From Desulfobacterales bacterium (GTDB lineage: Bacteria > Desulfobacterota > Desulfobacteria > Desulfobacterales > JAFDCJ01), in assembly GCA_029932495.1 (NCBI GenBank), contig JAOZPY010000111.1:1-7800 (forward strand): 7,800 nt of DNA, written 5' to 3'. Below are positions 1 through 5,893 of this stretch, piece by piece. The stretch's first letter is position 1. Every line of letters starts with the position of its first letter. A program made the translations under genes and the position numbers. The notes below the pieces were generated by a model. It was not told the DNA's origin. It ran no database searches and worked only from the letters and a program-made list of their open reading frames with translations.

Positions 1-1310
1 TCTTCGTCCATATAACCGGCATCGCCCGTGGCCCACCAGCCGTCTTCCAGAAAACAAGCTTTGGTTTCATCCGGCTTTTTCCAGTAGCCATGGACAATCC
101 CTTCACCGCGCAATATGAATTCACCAACAGTCCCCCGGGGCACGATGTTGCCGTCCGGATCCACCACTTTGATCTCGCCGGTGGTCACCCCCAGGGTACC
201 GGTACCCGGTTTTTTCTTGTTGGCCAGTTCCATGACACCCGGGCCGGCGGCAGTCGATTCCGTACATCCATAACCGGCAAACAGATAGGTGCCCACCTTT
301 TCCTGCCACTCTTCCTGAAGGGCCGGCGGTACCGGTGCGCCGCTAGCGGCGGTCATGCGCAGGCTTGAAAGATCATACTTGGCAAAATCCGGATGGTTGA
401 GAAGCCCGATATAGGCCGTAGGGGGCGCAAACCCGAAGGTGATACCGAAACGCTGAATGAGATCGAGCATGTCCCCGGCATCAAACATGGGAATCGACAC
501 ACTTGTGGCACCGGAAAGGACGGAGGGGAAAAGGATCAGGGCCTGACCGCCGACATGAAACAGGGGGAAAAGCATAAAAAGAATATCTTTTTCTGTCACA
601 TCAAGGCCGGCGGCCACCATGGAGGCCGCGTGATTGTAATTGTGGTGGGTGATCATGGCGCCTTTGGGGAATCCTGTGGTGCCGGAGGTATAGAGAATGC
701 AGGCCAGGTCCTGCTTAGGATCGATGTCCATCCGGGGCGCCGCTCCCTGATCGGCGCTGATAATATCCATCAAATCGTCGGCCCCGTCCACGGGCTGCTT
801 TTCGCCGGAGAGAAGCGGGGGGATATTGGCTGAGGGACCGCAAAAATCCTTGGCATAGGCCGTGACGATCTGGCGCAGGCCGAGTGCGGCGGCTACCGGT
901 TGAACCATGGGAAACAGCAAGTCAAGGCAGATGATGACCTTGGCCTCAGATTCTTCAAGGATGTACCTAATCTCCTGCTCCTTTAACATGACATTAAACG
1001 GAACCATGATGCAGCCGGCCTTGAGGATCCCATAGATGGCAATGACTTGATGGGTACAATTGGGAAGCATGGTGGCTACCCGGTCGCCTTTTTTCAGCCC
1101 AAGCCTTGCCAAATAGGCGGCGAACCGGTCGCTGTACCGGTCCAGGTCCGCATAGCTGAGCCGGTGGTGCAGGTAGATAATCGCATCCTTGTCCGGCAGA
1201 CGGCCGGCGGTCTCCCGGAGAATGTCATGGATCGGTTTCTTCGGGGCTGCGGGAAGCGGATGCGCTCCCCATGACGGATCATATTTTTGATAGGATAAAT
1301 TTTCAGTCAT
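1..1310 (-). CDS. AMP-forming acyl-CoA synthetase (fatty-acid--CoA ligase type), 3' end outside window
   Basis: Activates a carboxylic acid with ATP to an acyl-adenylate and then to acyl-CoA; expected to be cytoplasmic or membrane-associated. The reverse-strand frame is open from the ATG at 1308-1310 to the window edge (436 whole codons). It shows the family motifs in order: the phosphate-binding loop YTSGTTGFPKG at residues 207-217, YGCTES at 347-352, and the ATP-ribose binding TGD at 428-430. The family is usually about 500-560 residues, so the C-terminal domain with the catalytic lysine lies beyond position 1. The start is supported by a very strong Shine-Dalgarno, AAGGAGGT, just upstream. 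The gene is divergent from a TetR-family regulator, a common arrangement for regulated acid-activation genes. Substrate class (long-chain fatty versus aromatic or other acid) cannot be read from the sequence. Family assignment is firm. Confidence 0.95.
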   Translation of the reverse strand, partial: MTENLSYQKYDPSWGAHPLPAAPKKPIHDILRETAGRLPDKDAIIYLHHRLSYADLDRYSDRFAAYLARLGLKKGDRVATMLPNCTHQVIAIYGILKAGCIMVPFNVMLKEQEIRYILEESEAKVIICLDLLFPMVQPVAAALGLRQIVTAYAKDFCGPSANIPPLLSGEKQPVDGADDLMDIISADQGAAPRMDIDPKQDLACILYTSGTTGFPKGAMITHHNYNHAASMVAAGLDVTEKDILFMLFPLFHVGGQALILFPSVLSGATSVSIPMFDAGDMLDLIQRFGITFGFAPPTAYIGLLNHPDFAKYDLSSLRMTAASGAPVPPALQEEWQEKVGTYLFAGYGCTESTAAGPGVMELANKKKPGTGTLGVTTGEIKVVDPDGNIVPRGTVGEFILRGEGIVHGYWKKPDETKACFLEDGWWATGDAGYMDE

Positions 1311-1313
1311 GTG

Positions 1314-1321
1314 ACCTCCTT
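1314..1321 (-). promoter_or_regulatory. Strong ribosome binding site of the acyl-CoA synthetase gene
   Basis: On the minus strand AAGGAGGT lies a few bases before the ATG at 1308-1310. It is a near-perfect anti-16S match and fixes the start codon. The spacing from AGGAGG to ATG is short, 4 bases. Confidence 0.85.
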
Positions 1322-1346
1322 AGAAATATAAAACATTGTTTCAAAT

Positions 1347-1352
1347 ATTATA
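1347..1352 (-). promoter_or_regulatory. Candidate -10 element (TATAAT) for the acyl-CoA synthetase gene
   Basis: The minus strand carries a consensus TATAAT about 37 bases upstream of the start codon, which would give a leader of roughly 30 bases containing the strong ribosome binding site. No convincing -35 hexamer sits 16-19 bases further upstream, so the promoter may depend on an activator or be weak. The surrounding DNA is very AT-rich, so chance matches are possible. Confidence 0.45.
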
Positions 1353-1357
1353 AATTT

Positions 1358-1374
1358 GTAAAATTAAATTTTAC
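1358..1374. promoter_or_regulatory. 17-bp perfect palindrome, candidate repressor operator
   Basis: GTAAAATTAAATTTTAC is two perfect 8-bp half-sites around a single central A. It lies 5 bases upstream of the candidate TATAAT of the acyl-CoA synthetase gene, that is, in the spacer/-35 zone. A dimeric repressor bound there would block RNA polymerase. The divergent TetR-family protein encoded from 1877 is the obvious candidate ligand, but this is inference from position. AT-rich DNA produces palindromes by chance more often than balanced DNA. Confidence 0.45.
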
Positions 1375-1842
1375 TTGGAAAATGCTATAATTTCTACCCG
1401 TTGGTTGTACTACAAATTTTCAGTCAATCACTCTGAGCTTTCTAACCTCAAATAGCTTAACATATTGAAATAATTGAATAGGATTTCCCACATCTTGGCT
1501 GATTTTCCACACTTTAGCAGATTTTGGACAATTTTCCCAACACAATCCCTACACTTTTTTTGCCTGAATAGACTGTGAATCAAAGATCGCACTGCAGGTG
1601 GGTCTCAAGAACGCCATGCCGTCTTTCTGATATGGTACCTATTGAAGCTGAAAAGCGAAGGCATAGAACCCACAGAAAAACATTCTGATTCCTTAGATAT
1701 TCATTTAAACCAGTGGCCTGGAATTAAAAGAGGGCCCCATGCTCAGGGCTGTCGCTCCTGCTATCCCCCTTTCTTTAAATGGAACGGATTAAAAAGCTTG
1801 ACTTGTTTTGGTTTCATGGTAAAGTTGTCAAAAATAAATTAG

Positions 1843-1852
1843 TAAGTACTTA
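1843..1852. promoter_or_regulatory. Perfect palindrome TAAGTACTTA upstream of the TetR gene, candidate autoregulatory site
   Basis: A 10-bp perfect inverted repeat ends 24 bases before the ATG at 1877. TTGTCA at 1825-1830 could act as a -35 element, which would place the palindrome over the -10 position, although no good -10 hexamer is seen there. TetR-family repressors commonly bind palindromes overlapping their own promoters. The sequence is not the same as the 17-bp palindrome at 1358, which weakens the idea that one protein binds both. Confidence 0.3.
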
Positions 1853-1876
1853 AACAATTTTTATATTTGGACATTC

Positions 1877-2473
1877 ATGGGACGAAAAAGCAAGTCAGAT
1901 GTGCGCAAGCCGGAAATATTAAGAAGTCTGTATGATGTATTAGATCGTGAAGGTTTAGAGGGTATTACACTTTCAAAGGTTGCGGATCATATGGGCGTAA
2001 ATTCCGGGTTATTGGTTCACTATTTCAAGACCAAGGAAGAGATGATACTGGCAATGGTGGACTATATGCTGGAAAAATATGCCAATATTTATATCTCAAA
2101 ATTTGATGAGTTTCAGGATCCTCAGGATCGCTTGAATAATATCATTAATACCTTTTTTGAATCCGATTGGACTGAGCGGGGTAATGCCAGTGTTTTCTGG
2201 TCTTGTTTCTCTTTGAGTTTTCGTAGTGATCGGGTAAAGGAGAGTTTCCGCGTCATGTATGATGGTTTTCGAAAGATCCTGGCTGATGAAATCAGTACCT
2301 ACATCGAGGCAGGGATTGTCGCGGTTACCGACCCCATACGGACAGCTGACATCATTATCACTCTGATTGAGGGTCTCAACATGTATCGTGCGGTAAAAGG
2401 TGAAGATTCAAAATTGAAAGAAACATCTGAATATTTCAGACAGACGGTAAAAAGCTTGTTGAAACACGGATAG
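1877..2473 (+). CDS. TetR-family transcriptional regulator
   Basis: A DNA-binding dimeric regulator of 198 residues, the usual TetR-family length. The N-terminal helix-turn-helix is clear: residues 13-30 form the first helices, TLSKVADHMGVNSGLLVHYF (31-50) is the recognition region, and the typical KTKEEM capping helix follows. The C-terminal 140 residues form the ligand-binding half, which is too variable to predict the ligand. The start is the ATG at 1877, giving MGRKSK; only a weak GGA (1869-1871) stands in front as ribosome binding site. The gene diverges from the acyl-CoA synthetase, so control of that gene by an acyl-CoA or free acid is likely by analogy with similar pairs. Base composition looks more AT-rich than the synthetase gene and the operon to the right, which may mark separate ancestry. 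Family is certain, role inferred. Confidence 0.94.
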   Translation: MGRKSKSDVRKPEILRSLYDVLDREGLEGITLSKVADHMGVNSGLLVHYFKTKEEMILAMVDYMLEKYANIYISKFDEFQDPQDRLNNIINTFFESDWTERGNASVFWSCFSLSFRSDRVKESFRVMYDGFRKILADEISTYIEAGIVAVTDPIRTADIIITLIEGLNMYRAVKGEDSKLKETSEYFRQTVKSLLKHG

Positions 2474-2542
2474 GGTTTAAGGATTGGTTATCAGACTTCA
2501 TTTTTTATTGGGTACGCTGATTGGGACCTCCATCGGTACCGC

Positions 2543-2653
2543 TTGATTTCGATTATATTGAGTTTTGTTTTAATGCTTCTGGTCGGTCGCTGGACATATG
2601 ATGCGGAAACCACAAGTGCAAGACTGCCTGATATAAAAGGGTTCAAATACTAG
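2543..2653 (+). CDS. Possible small membrane peptide or gene remnant, unrecognised
   Basis: An open frame of 36 codons from TTG at 2543 to TAG at 2651. The same frame is open back to the TetR stop codon at 2471-2473. It starts with a hydrophobic stretch, ISIILSFVLMLLVG, followed by a polar tail ending in DIKGFKY. It looks like one membrane-spanning segment or the 3' end of a lost gene. No ribosome binding site precedes the TTG. Its TAG stop runs into the AGGA that would serve the next gene at 2664, an arrangement typical of consecutive genes in an operon, and this is the main reason to mention it. An open frame of this size also arises by chance, and I assign no function. Confidence 0.2.
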   Translation: MISIILSFVLMLLVGRWTYDAETTSARLPDIKGFKY

Positions 2654-2663
2654 GACATGATTG

Positions 2664-2870
2664 ATGGTTCAACCAATCGCGTCCGGGCGTAAACCAGTTC
2701 TATTTCGGAATTACCCGGATCTTGAAGATCATTTGGACTGGCTTGATCTGGGCCTGGGAGAAGCGCCGGTTCACCGCTTGAAAAATCTGCCTCACGACAA
2801 TCTCTGGATCAAACGCGATGACCTCATCTCCAAAGAAATGGGGGGCAACAAAGTGCGGCGGTTGGAGTTT
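2664..2870 (+). pseudogene. 5' fragment of a D-cysteine desulfhydrase / 1-aminocyclopropane-1-carboxylate deaminase-type PLP enzyme gene
   Basis: About 69 residues match the start of this fold-type II PLP enzyme family, which is normally around 330 residues. LFRNYPDLEDHLDW corresponds to the family N-terminus, then LWIKRDD and MGGNKVRRLEF, in which the lysine of GGNK (codon 2850-2852) is the expected PLP-binding residue. Family resemblance ends at LEF (2862-2870). Beyond this the frame continues to a TGA at 2916-2918, but those codons are only the reverse side of a transposase fragment. The substrate-binding remainder is missing, so this is a broken gene. Start chosen: ATG 2664 with AGGA at 2652-2655, 8 bases upstream; a TTG at 2661 is an alternative. 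The exact member of the family (ACC deaminase or D-cysteine desulfhydrase) cannot be decided from this part. Confidence 0.75.
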
Positions 2871-3227
2871 ACAATTGAATTTCTTGCCTTCAAGTTCACC
2901 AAGGGTGATTGCCTTTGATACTGCAGGAACTTCTGCACCTTTAACAGTGAACCCGAGCTTGAGTCGGCTTCGTCTCGGGAGTTCTGTGAATCCCTCTTCC
3001 GCCAATACCCGTTCAACAGTGCGGACAGAGATCGCGATGCCTTCTTCGGATAAAAGGTGGGTGATTTCACCGGCAGACAGGCGGTGTTGTCTCCAGTTGC
3101 ATATTTTTCAACGGAGCTTCGAGTCAACCCGTCTTCTATCAGCTTTGCCTTCGAGGACCGGCTCGGCAAAGTCGATTTTTTCATGGATGAACTGATGTCT
3201 CAACAGATGGATAAAATGCAAATTCAT
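2871..3227 (-). pseudogene. Degraded 5' fragment of an insertion-sequence transposase gene
   Basis: Read on the minus strand from about 3227, the frame gives a stretch with FAEPVLEGKADRRR, a stop TGA at 3108-3110, and then a helix-turn-helix-like stretch, EITHLLSEEGIAISVRTVER, followed by LAEEGFTELPRRSR and ending ELEGKKFNCK at 2871. I recognise the pattern 'EEG.x.S.RTV.R.L.EEGF..LPRR' from the N-terminal DNA-binding part of a group of DDE transposases common in deltaproteobacteria. I cannot name the IS family with certainty. The catalytic C-terminal part is absent, an in-frame stop interrupts it, and no terminal inverted repeats are seen. It cannot be functional. It abuts, head to head, the broken PLP-enzyme fragment that ends at 2870. 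Confidence 0.6.
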
Positions 3228-3372
3228 TTATATCAATTTTTCATTCTGACTTCTGACTCCTGGACGCTATTTACCTCAATATTTCCTGATTCACCACCTG
3301 CAGACCTGGTCAATGCCAATGTGAGTAAATCCTCAATTGCTTCCCATACGTAACGTTAATGCCTTCTAAAAA
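3228..3372. other. Non-coding spacer with a short heptamer tandem repeat
   Basis: Lies between the transposase remnant and the end of the aminotransferase operon. On the minus strand 3241-3260 reads as GGAGTCA, GAAGTCA and GAATGA, an imperfect heptamer repeat of under three copies. Related GGAGTCA/GAAGTCA heptamers are known as short intergenic repeats in some bacteria. An 8-bp palindrome TAACGTTA stands at 3351-3358. No hairpin followed by a T-run was found after the aminotransferase stop, so no terminator can be marked. A 40-codon minus-strand open frame runs through the repeat without a usable start; I do not call it. Confidence 0.5.
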
Positions 3373-4548
3373 TTATATCTGCGAAAGCCGTGAGAGGCCT
3401 TCGTGGATGGCTGCCTCATCCGTCACGAAGGAAAAGCGAACACAGCGATCTTCCCCAAAGGCCTGACCGGGGATGCACGCGATTCGCAATTCTTCAAGCA
3501 GGTAATCACAAAAGCCCACCGAATCGCTAACGCCGTCCAATTTTTCGTACAGCTCACCGACATCGCTAAACAGATAAAAGGCTCCCGTTGGCTTGAAGGT
3601 TTTGATGCCATCGATTGCTGTCAATCCCTCGAAAATCAGGTCGCGCCGCTTTTCAAAGGATTGCCGGAATGCCTCGATCAACCCGGCATCGCTCTGCAAT
3701 GCATACGCAAGGGCTTTCTGCGAGATAGATCCTGCACACGATGTTGCCTGTCCCTGGATTCTCGTGGCCGCCCGGATGACTGGTTCCGGACCCAGCGCGT
3801 ACCCGATCCGCCAGCCGGGCATCGAATAGGTCTTGGATGCGCTGTTAATGATAATAACGCTCTCGGCCAGGTGCGGTGCAACCATCAGGAGATTGACGAA
3901 GGACTTCCCGTCATACACGAATTTCTCGTAGACATCATCTGAGACCACCACGATGCCAGCTGCCTCAATCACTTTGGACAAAGCAGTCAGTTCTCCGGCC
4001 GTGTACACGGCACCTGTTGGGTTGGAGGGAGAGTTCAAGATGAGAAGTTTCGTCTTCGCAGTAATGGCTCCTGCCAATACGTCCGGCGATATCTTATAGT
4101 TATCTTCAAGGGACGTGTTCAAAATGATCGGGACACCCCCGGATAATTTCACCATGTCCGGATAGGAAAGCCAATAAGGGCTGGGAATCAACACTTCATC
4201 ACCAGGATCCAGAACCGCTTGAAAGATATTGTGCAGGGCATGTTTCCCGCCATTCGATACCAGCACTTGTTCCGGACCGTATGACCGGCTCTGCTCCGCA
4301 TGGTATTTTTCTATGATTGCCGCTTTGACCTCCGGGATACCGCCTGCGGCAGTATACTTGGTGAACCCTTCCTCAATGGCAGCGACCGCCGCTTGCTTGA
4401 TGCTGTCAGGGGTGTCAAAGTCTGGCTCACCGGCGGAAAAATTCAACACATCAATTCCCTCCGACCTCATTTTTTTCGCCTTAGCTGAAATGGTGAGGGT
4501 AATGGAGGGCTTTATGATTCGTGCTTTCTCAGACAAAAGTTCTTCCAT
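3373..4548 (-). CDS. Class I PLP-dependent aminotransferase (aspartate aminotransferase family)
   Basis: Transfers an amino group between an amino acid and a 2-oxoacid, using PLP in the cytoplasm. The 391 residues are the normal length for the aspartate-aminotransferase I-gamma group. Landmarks: SAGEPDF at 38-44, PYW at 124-126, SPSNPTG with the PLP-contacting Asn176 at 173-179, Asp204 and Tyr207 in SDDVYEK, Schiff-base Lys239 in SASKTYSMPGWRIGY, and the carboxylate-binding Arg371 in VRFSF. I prefer the ATG at 4546-4548, since GGAG lies 9 bases upstream and the family usually begins here; an upstream TTG at 4564-4566 would add six residues. It is the last gene of the AOR-OFOR operon, about 49 bases after the beta-gamma gene. 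That suggests it feeds a 2-oxoacid to the oxidoreductase. The amino-acid substrate (aspartate, aromatic or branched) cannot be read from sequence alone. Confidence 0.95.
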   Translation of the reverse strand: MEELLSEKARIIKPSITLTISAKAKKMRSEGIDVLNFSAGEPDFDTPDSIKQAAVAAIEEGFTKYTAAGGIPEVKAAIIEKYHAEQSRSYGPEQVLVSNGGKHALHNIFQAVLDPGDEVLIPSPYWLSYPDMVKLSGGVPIILNTSLEDNYKISPDVLAGAITAKTKLLILNSPSNPTGAVYTAGELTALSKVIEAAGIVVVSDDVYEKFVYDGKSFVNLLMVAPHLAESVIIINSASKTYSMPGWRIGYALGPEPVIRAATRIQGQATSCAGSISQKALAYALQSDAGLIEAFRQSFEKRRDLIFEGLTAIDGIKTFKPTGAFYLFSDVGELYEKLDGVSDSVGFCDYLLEELRIACIPGQAFGEDRCVRFSFVTDEAAIHEGLSRLSQI

Positions 4549-4557
4549 TTTCCAGCG

Positions 4558-4561
4558 CTCC
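4558..4561 (-). promoter_or_regulatory. Ribosome binding site that decides the aminotransferase start
   Basis: GGAG on the minus strand stands 9 bases before the ATG at 4546-4548, favouring this codon over the in-frame TTG at 4564-4566, which has no good site in front of it. Confidence 0.6.
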
Positions 4562-4597
4562 GGCAAAGAGTCTGTTCTTAGTACTCAAGAATATTCT

Positions 4598-5893
4598 TCA
4601 ATCAGCGAATACCGTTTCGACTACGGCAAGCGCCGTTTCATATACCGCCTGCTTGAAACGTAACTTTAACGCTGCCTTGAGCATATCCATCGTCAATATC
4701 TCACTTTGATGGGCCAGGACCGCCAGGGCGGTCAATGCCCAGTCCTGGAACTTGATTTTCCTGTCCCTGAAATCGATTTCGGTGACGGCTGCCTGACAGG
4801 GCGGCAACTCAATGCCTGCCGCTTTGATAACATGGGTTTTAGATGGAAGACCAGCCAGCATTTTCTTGCGCCGATTCACACCTTCCGGTGCCAGCGCAAT
4901 GACGACAGCAGGATTTTCGATCCCGGTATATTCAATCTCCTCATCGGACAGAATGATTTCGCTGATCGAATGACCCCGCATGACCGTAATCGGGTAATCG
5001 TTTTTCTGGGTGGCATGGCAGCCTGCCGATGCACCTGCCAAACACAGCAGTTCTCCTGCAGTAATAATGCGCTGGCCCGCGCCTCCCAGAATAATCACTT
5101 CCCTGCGGCCGGATTGAGGTGCTGCACAGGTTACGGCAATGGGAACCGGATCTGATGGGGCCTTCTGACTGGCGGCTTCTTGACGGTAGGCCTTTCCGTA
5201 TTCCATCCGCTTGTTCCGGGACTTGAAATCAGGCAACTCAGGCAACTGCGCCAGGGTTGCCTCAATGTTTTTCGGTGTCAGTTTATTGCGCCGGGTGTAG
5301 CGACCGGGACAGATACCCCAGATATCCAGCATTGAAAATCCATCGAATGTGATGGCCTCTTTGAGCGTTGGAACGAAATCCTTCTGGTAAGCAGAGACCC
5401 GTGACACCATTGGCGCTCCGGCAGCAACGGCAACCTGGCAGATATCAATCGGTTTTTCCAGTTTGTTCAGGAAACCGGAACCGACCGCCGCCTCCTGAGG
5501 TGTGGTGGATGAACACTGCCCTCCGGTCATGCCGTAGTTGAAATTGTTCAGGATCAGCAGGGTCAAATCAATATTGCGTCGGCAGGTGCTCAATACATGG
5601 GCTCCGCCGATACCCAGCCCGCCGTCGCCCATGGTAACGATCACCTTAAGTTCTGGTCGGGCCATCTTGATTCCCGTGGCATACGTAAGGGCCCTGCCAT
5701 GCAGGCCATGCAAAGCATGAGTATTGAAAAACGTATCGAAGAGACCGGAACATCCGATATCAGTGACGATGGCCACGTCTTTGCCGGCAAATCCCATTTC
5801 AATCAAAGCCTGGTCCAGCGCATGAAGGACACGATCGTGGGAACAGCCCGGACAAAACACCGGAGGTCGATTGCTGTTTAGGAGACTATCCAC
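4598..5893 (-). CDS. 2-oxoacid:ferredoxin oxidoreductase, fused beta (TPP/4Fe-4S) and gamma subunits
   Basis: With the alpha subunit this enzyme oxidises a 2-oxoacid plus CoA to acyl-CoA and CO2, reducing ferredoxin, or runs in reverse. Residues 1-225 are a beta subunit. Cys14 and Cys17 (CPGC), Cys48 (IGCSG) and Cys195 (WGICPGR) match the four [4Fe-4S] ligands, and TPP is bound through MGDGG (88-92) and NNFNYGMTGGQ (116-126). A polar linker (about 225-263) leads to a gamma domain at 264-431, with GGAGQRIITAGELL (270-283) and RGHSISEIILSDEEI (306-320). Gamma is more often a separate gene or fused in front of alpha; a C-terminal fusion to beta is uncommon in my knowledge. The start is a GTG inside the end of the alpha gene (8-base overlap), with GGAGG 9 bases upstream, so the two are translationally coupled. 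The specific 2-oxoacid is not determined. Confidence 0.94.
   Translation of the reverse strand: MDSLLNSNRPPVFCPGCSHDRVLHALDQALIEMGFAGKDVAIVTDIGCSGLFDTFFNTHALHGLHGRALTYATGIKMARPELKVIVTMGDGGLGIGGAHVLSTCRRNIDLTLLILNNFNYGMTGGQCSSTTPQEAAVGSGFLNKLEKPIDICQVAVAAGAPMVSRVSAYQKDFVPTLKEAITFDGFSMLDIWGICPGRYTRRNKLTPKNIEATLAQLPELPDFKSRNKRMEYGKAYRQEAASQKAPSDPVPIAVTCAAPQSGRREVIILGGAGQRIITAGELLCLAGASAGCHATQKNDYPITVMRGHSISEIILSDEEIEYTGIENPAVVIALAPEGVNRRKKMLAGLPSKTHVIKAAGIELPPCQAAVTEIDFRDRKIKFQDWALTALAVLAHQSEILTMDMLKAALKLRFKQAVYETALAVVETVFAD

Larger units (their letters stand above)
1311..1876. other. 566-base AT-rich divergent intergenic region
   Basis: It separates the acyl-CoA synthetase and the TetR-family gene, which diverge from it. 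The part nearest the synthetase gene (to about 1400) is strongly AT-rich and holds its ribosome binding site, candidate -10 and 17-bp palindrome. The middle part (about 1480-1560) has loosely repetitive GATTTT-containing stretches. From about 1549 to 1638 a short minus-strand frame vaguely resembles a transposase piece. The segment 1640-1842 has an open frame of 66 codons on the plus strand with no ribosome binding site and no family resemblance; I do not call it a gene. The 3' end carries a palindrome next to the TetR gene. The region is long for a simple divergent promoter, so part of it is probably decayed sequence. Confidence 0.6.

Noticed and set aside
194..207. 14-bp perfect palindrome GGGTACCGGTACCC
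   Set aside because: It lies inside the acyl-CoA synthetase coding region where it encodes a Gly-Thr-Gly-Thr stretch; repeated GGT ACC codons explain the symmetry.
393..833. 146-codon plus-strand open frame and other plus-strand frames within 90-1274
   Set aside because: They are antisense shadows of the acyl-CoA synthetase gene, whose family motifs are unmistakable on the minus strand.
1725..1765. Possible GC-rich hairpin around GGGCCCC ATGCTCA GGGC with a weak T-run on the minus strand
   Set aside because: The stem is only about 4 base pairs and no gene ends nearby on that strand, so it cannot be supported as a terminator.
1642..1842. 66-codon plus-strand open frame
   Set aside because: No ribosome binding site, no recognisable motif, odd composition, and it lies in a decayed intergenic region.
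2651..2653. TAG read as pyrrolysine, joining the small frame to the following sequence
   Set aside because: No pyrrolysine-protein family context; the frame downstream closes within a dozen codons, and the TAG is a normal stop next to a ribosome binding site.
3236..3355. 40-codon minus-strand frame containing WEAIEDLLTLALTRSAGGE
   Set aside because: It lacks a usable start, its end runs through the heptamer repeat, and I recognise no family.
3403..3942. 179-codon plus-strand open frame
   Set aside because: Antisense to the aminotransferase gene, which carries all its catalytic residues on the minus strand.
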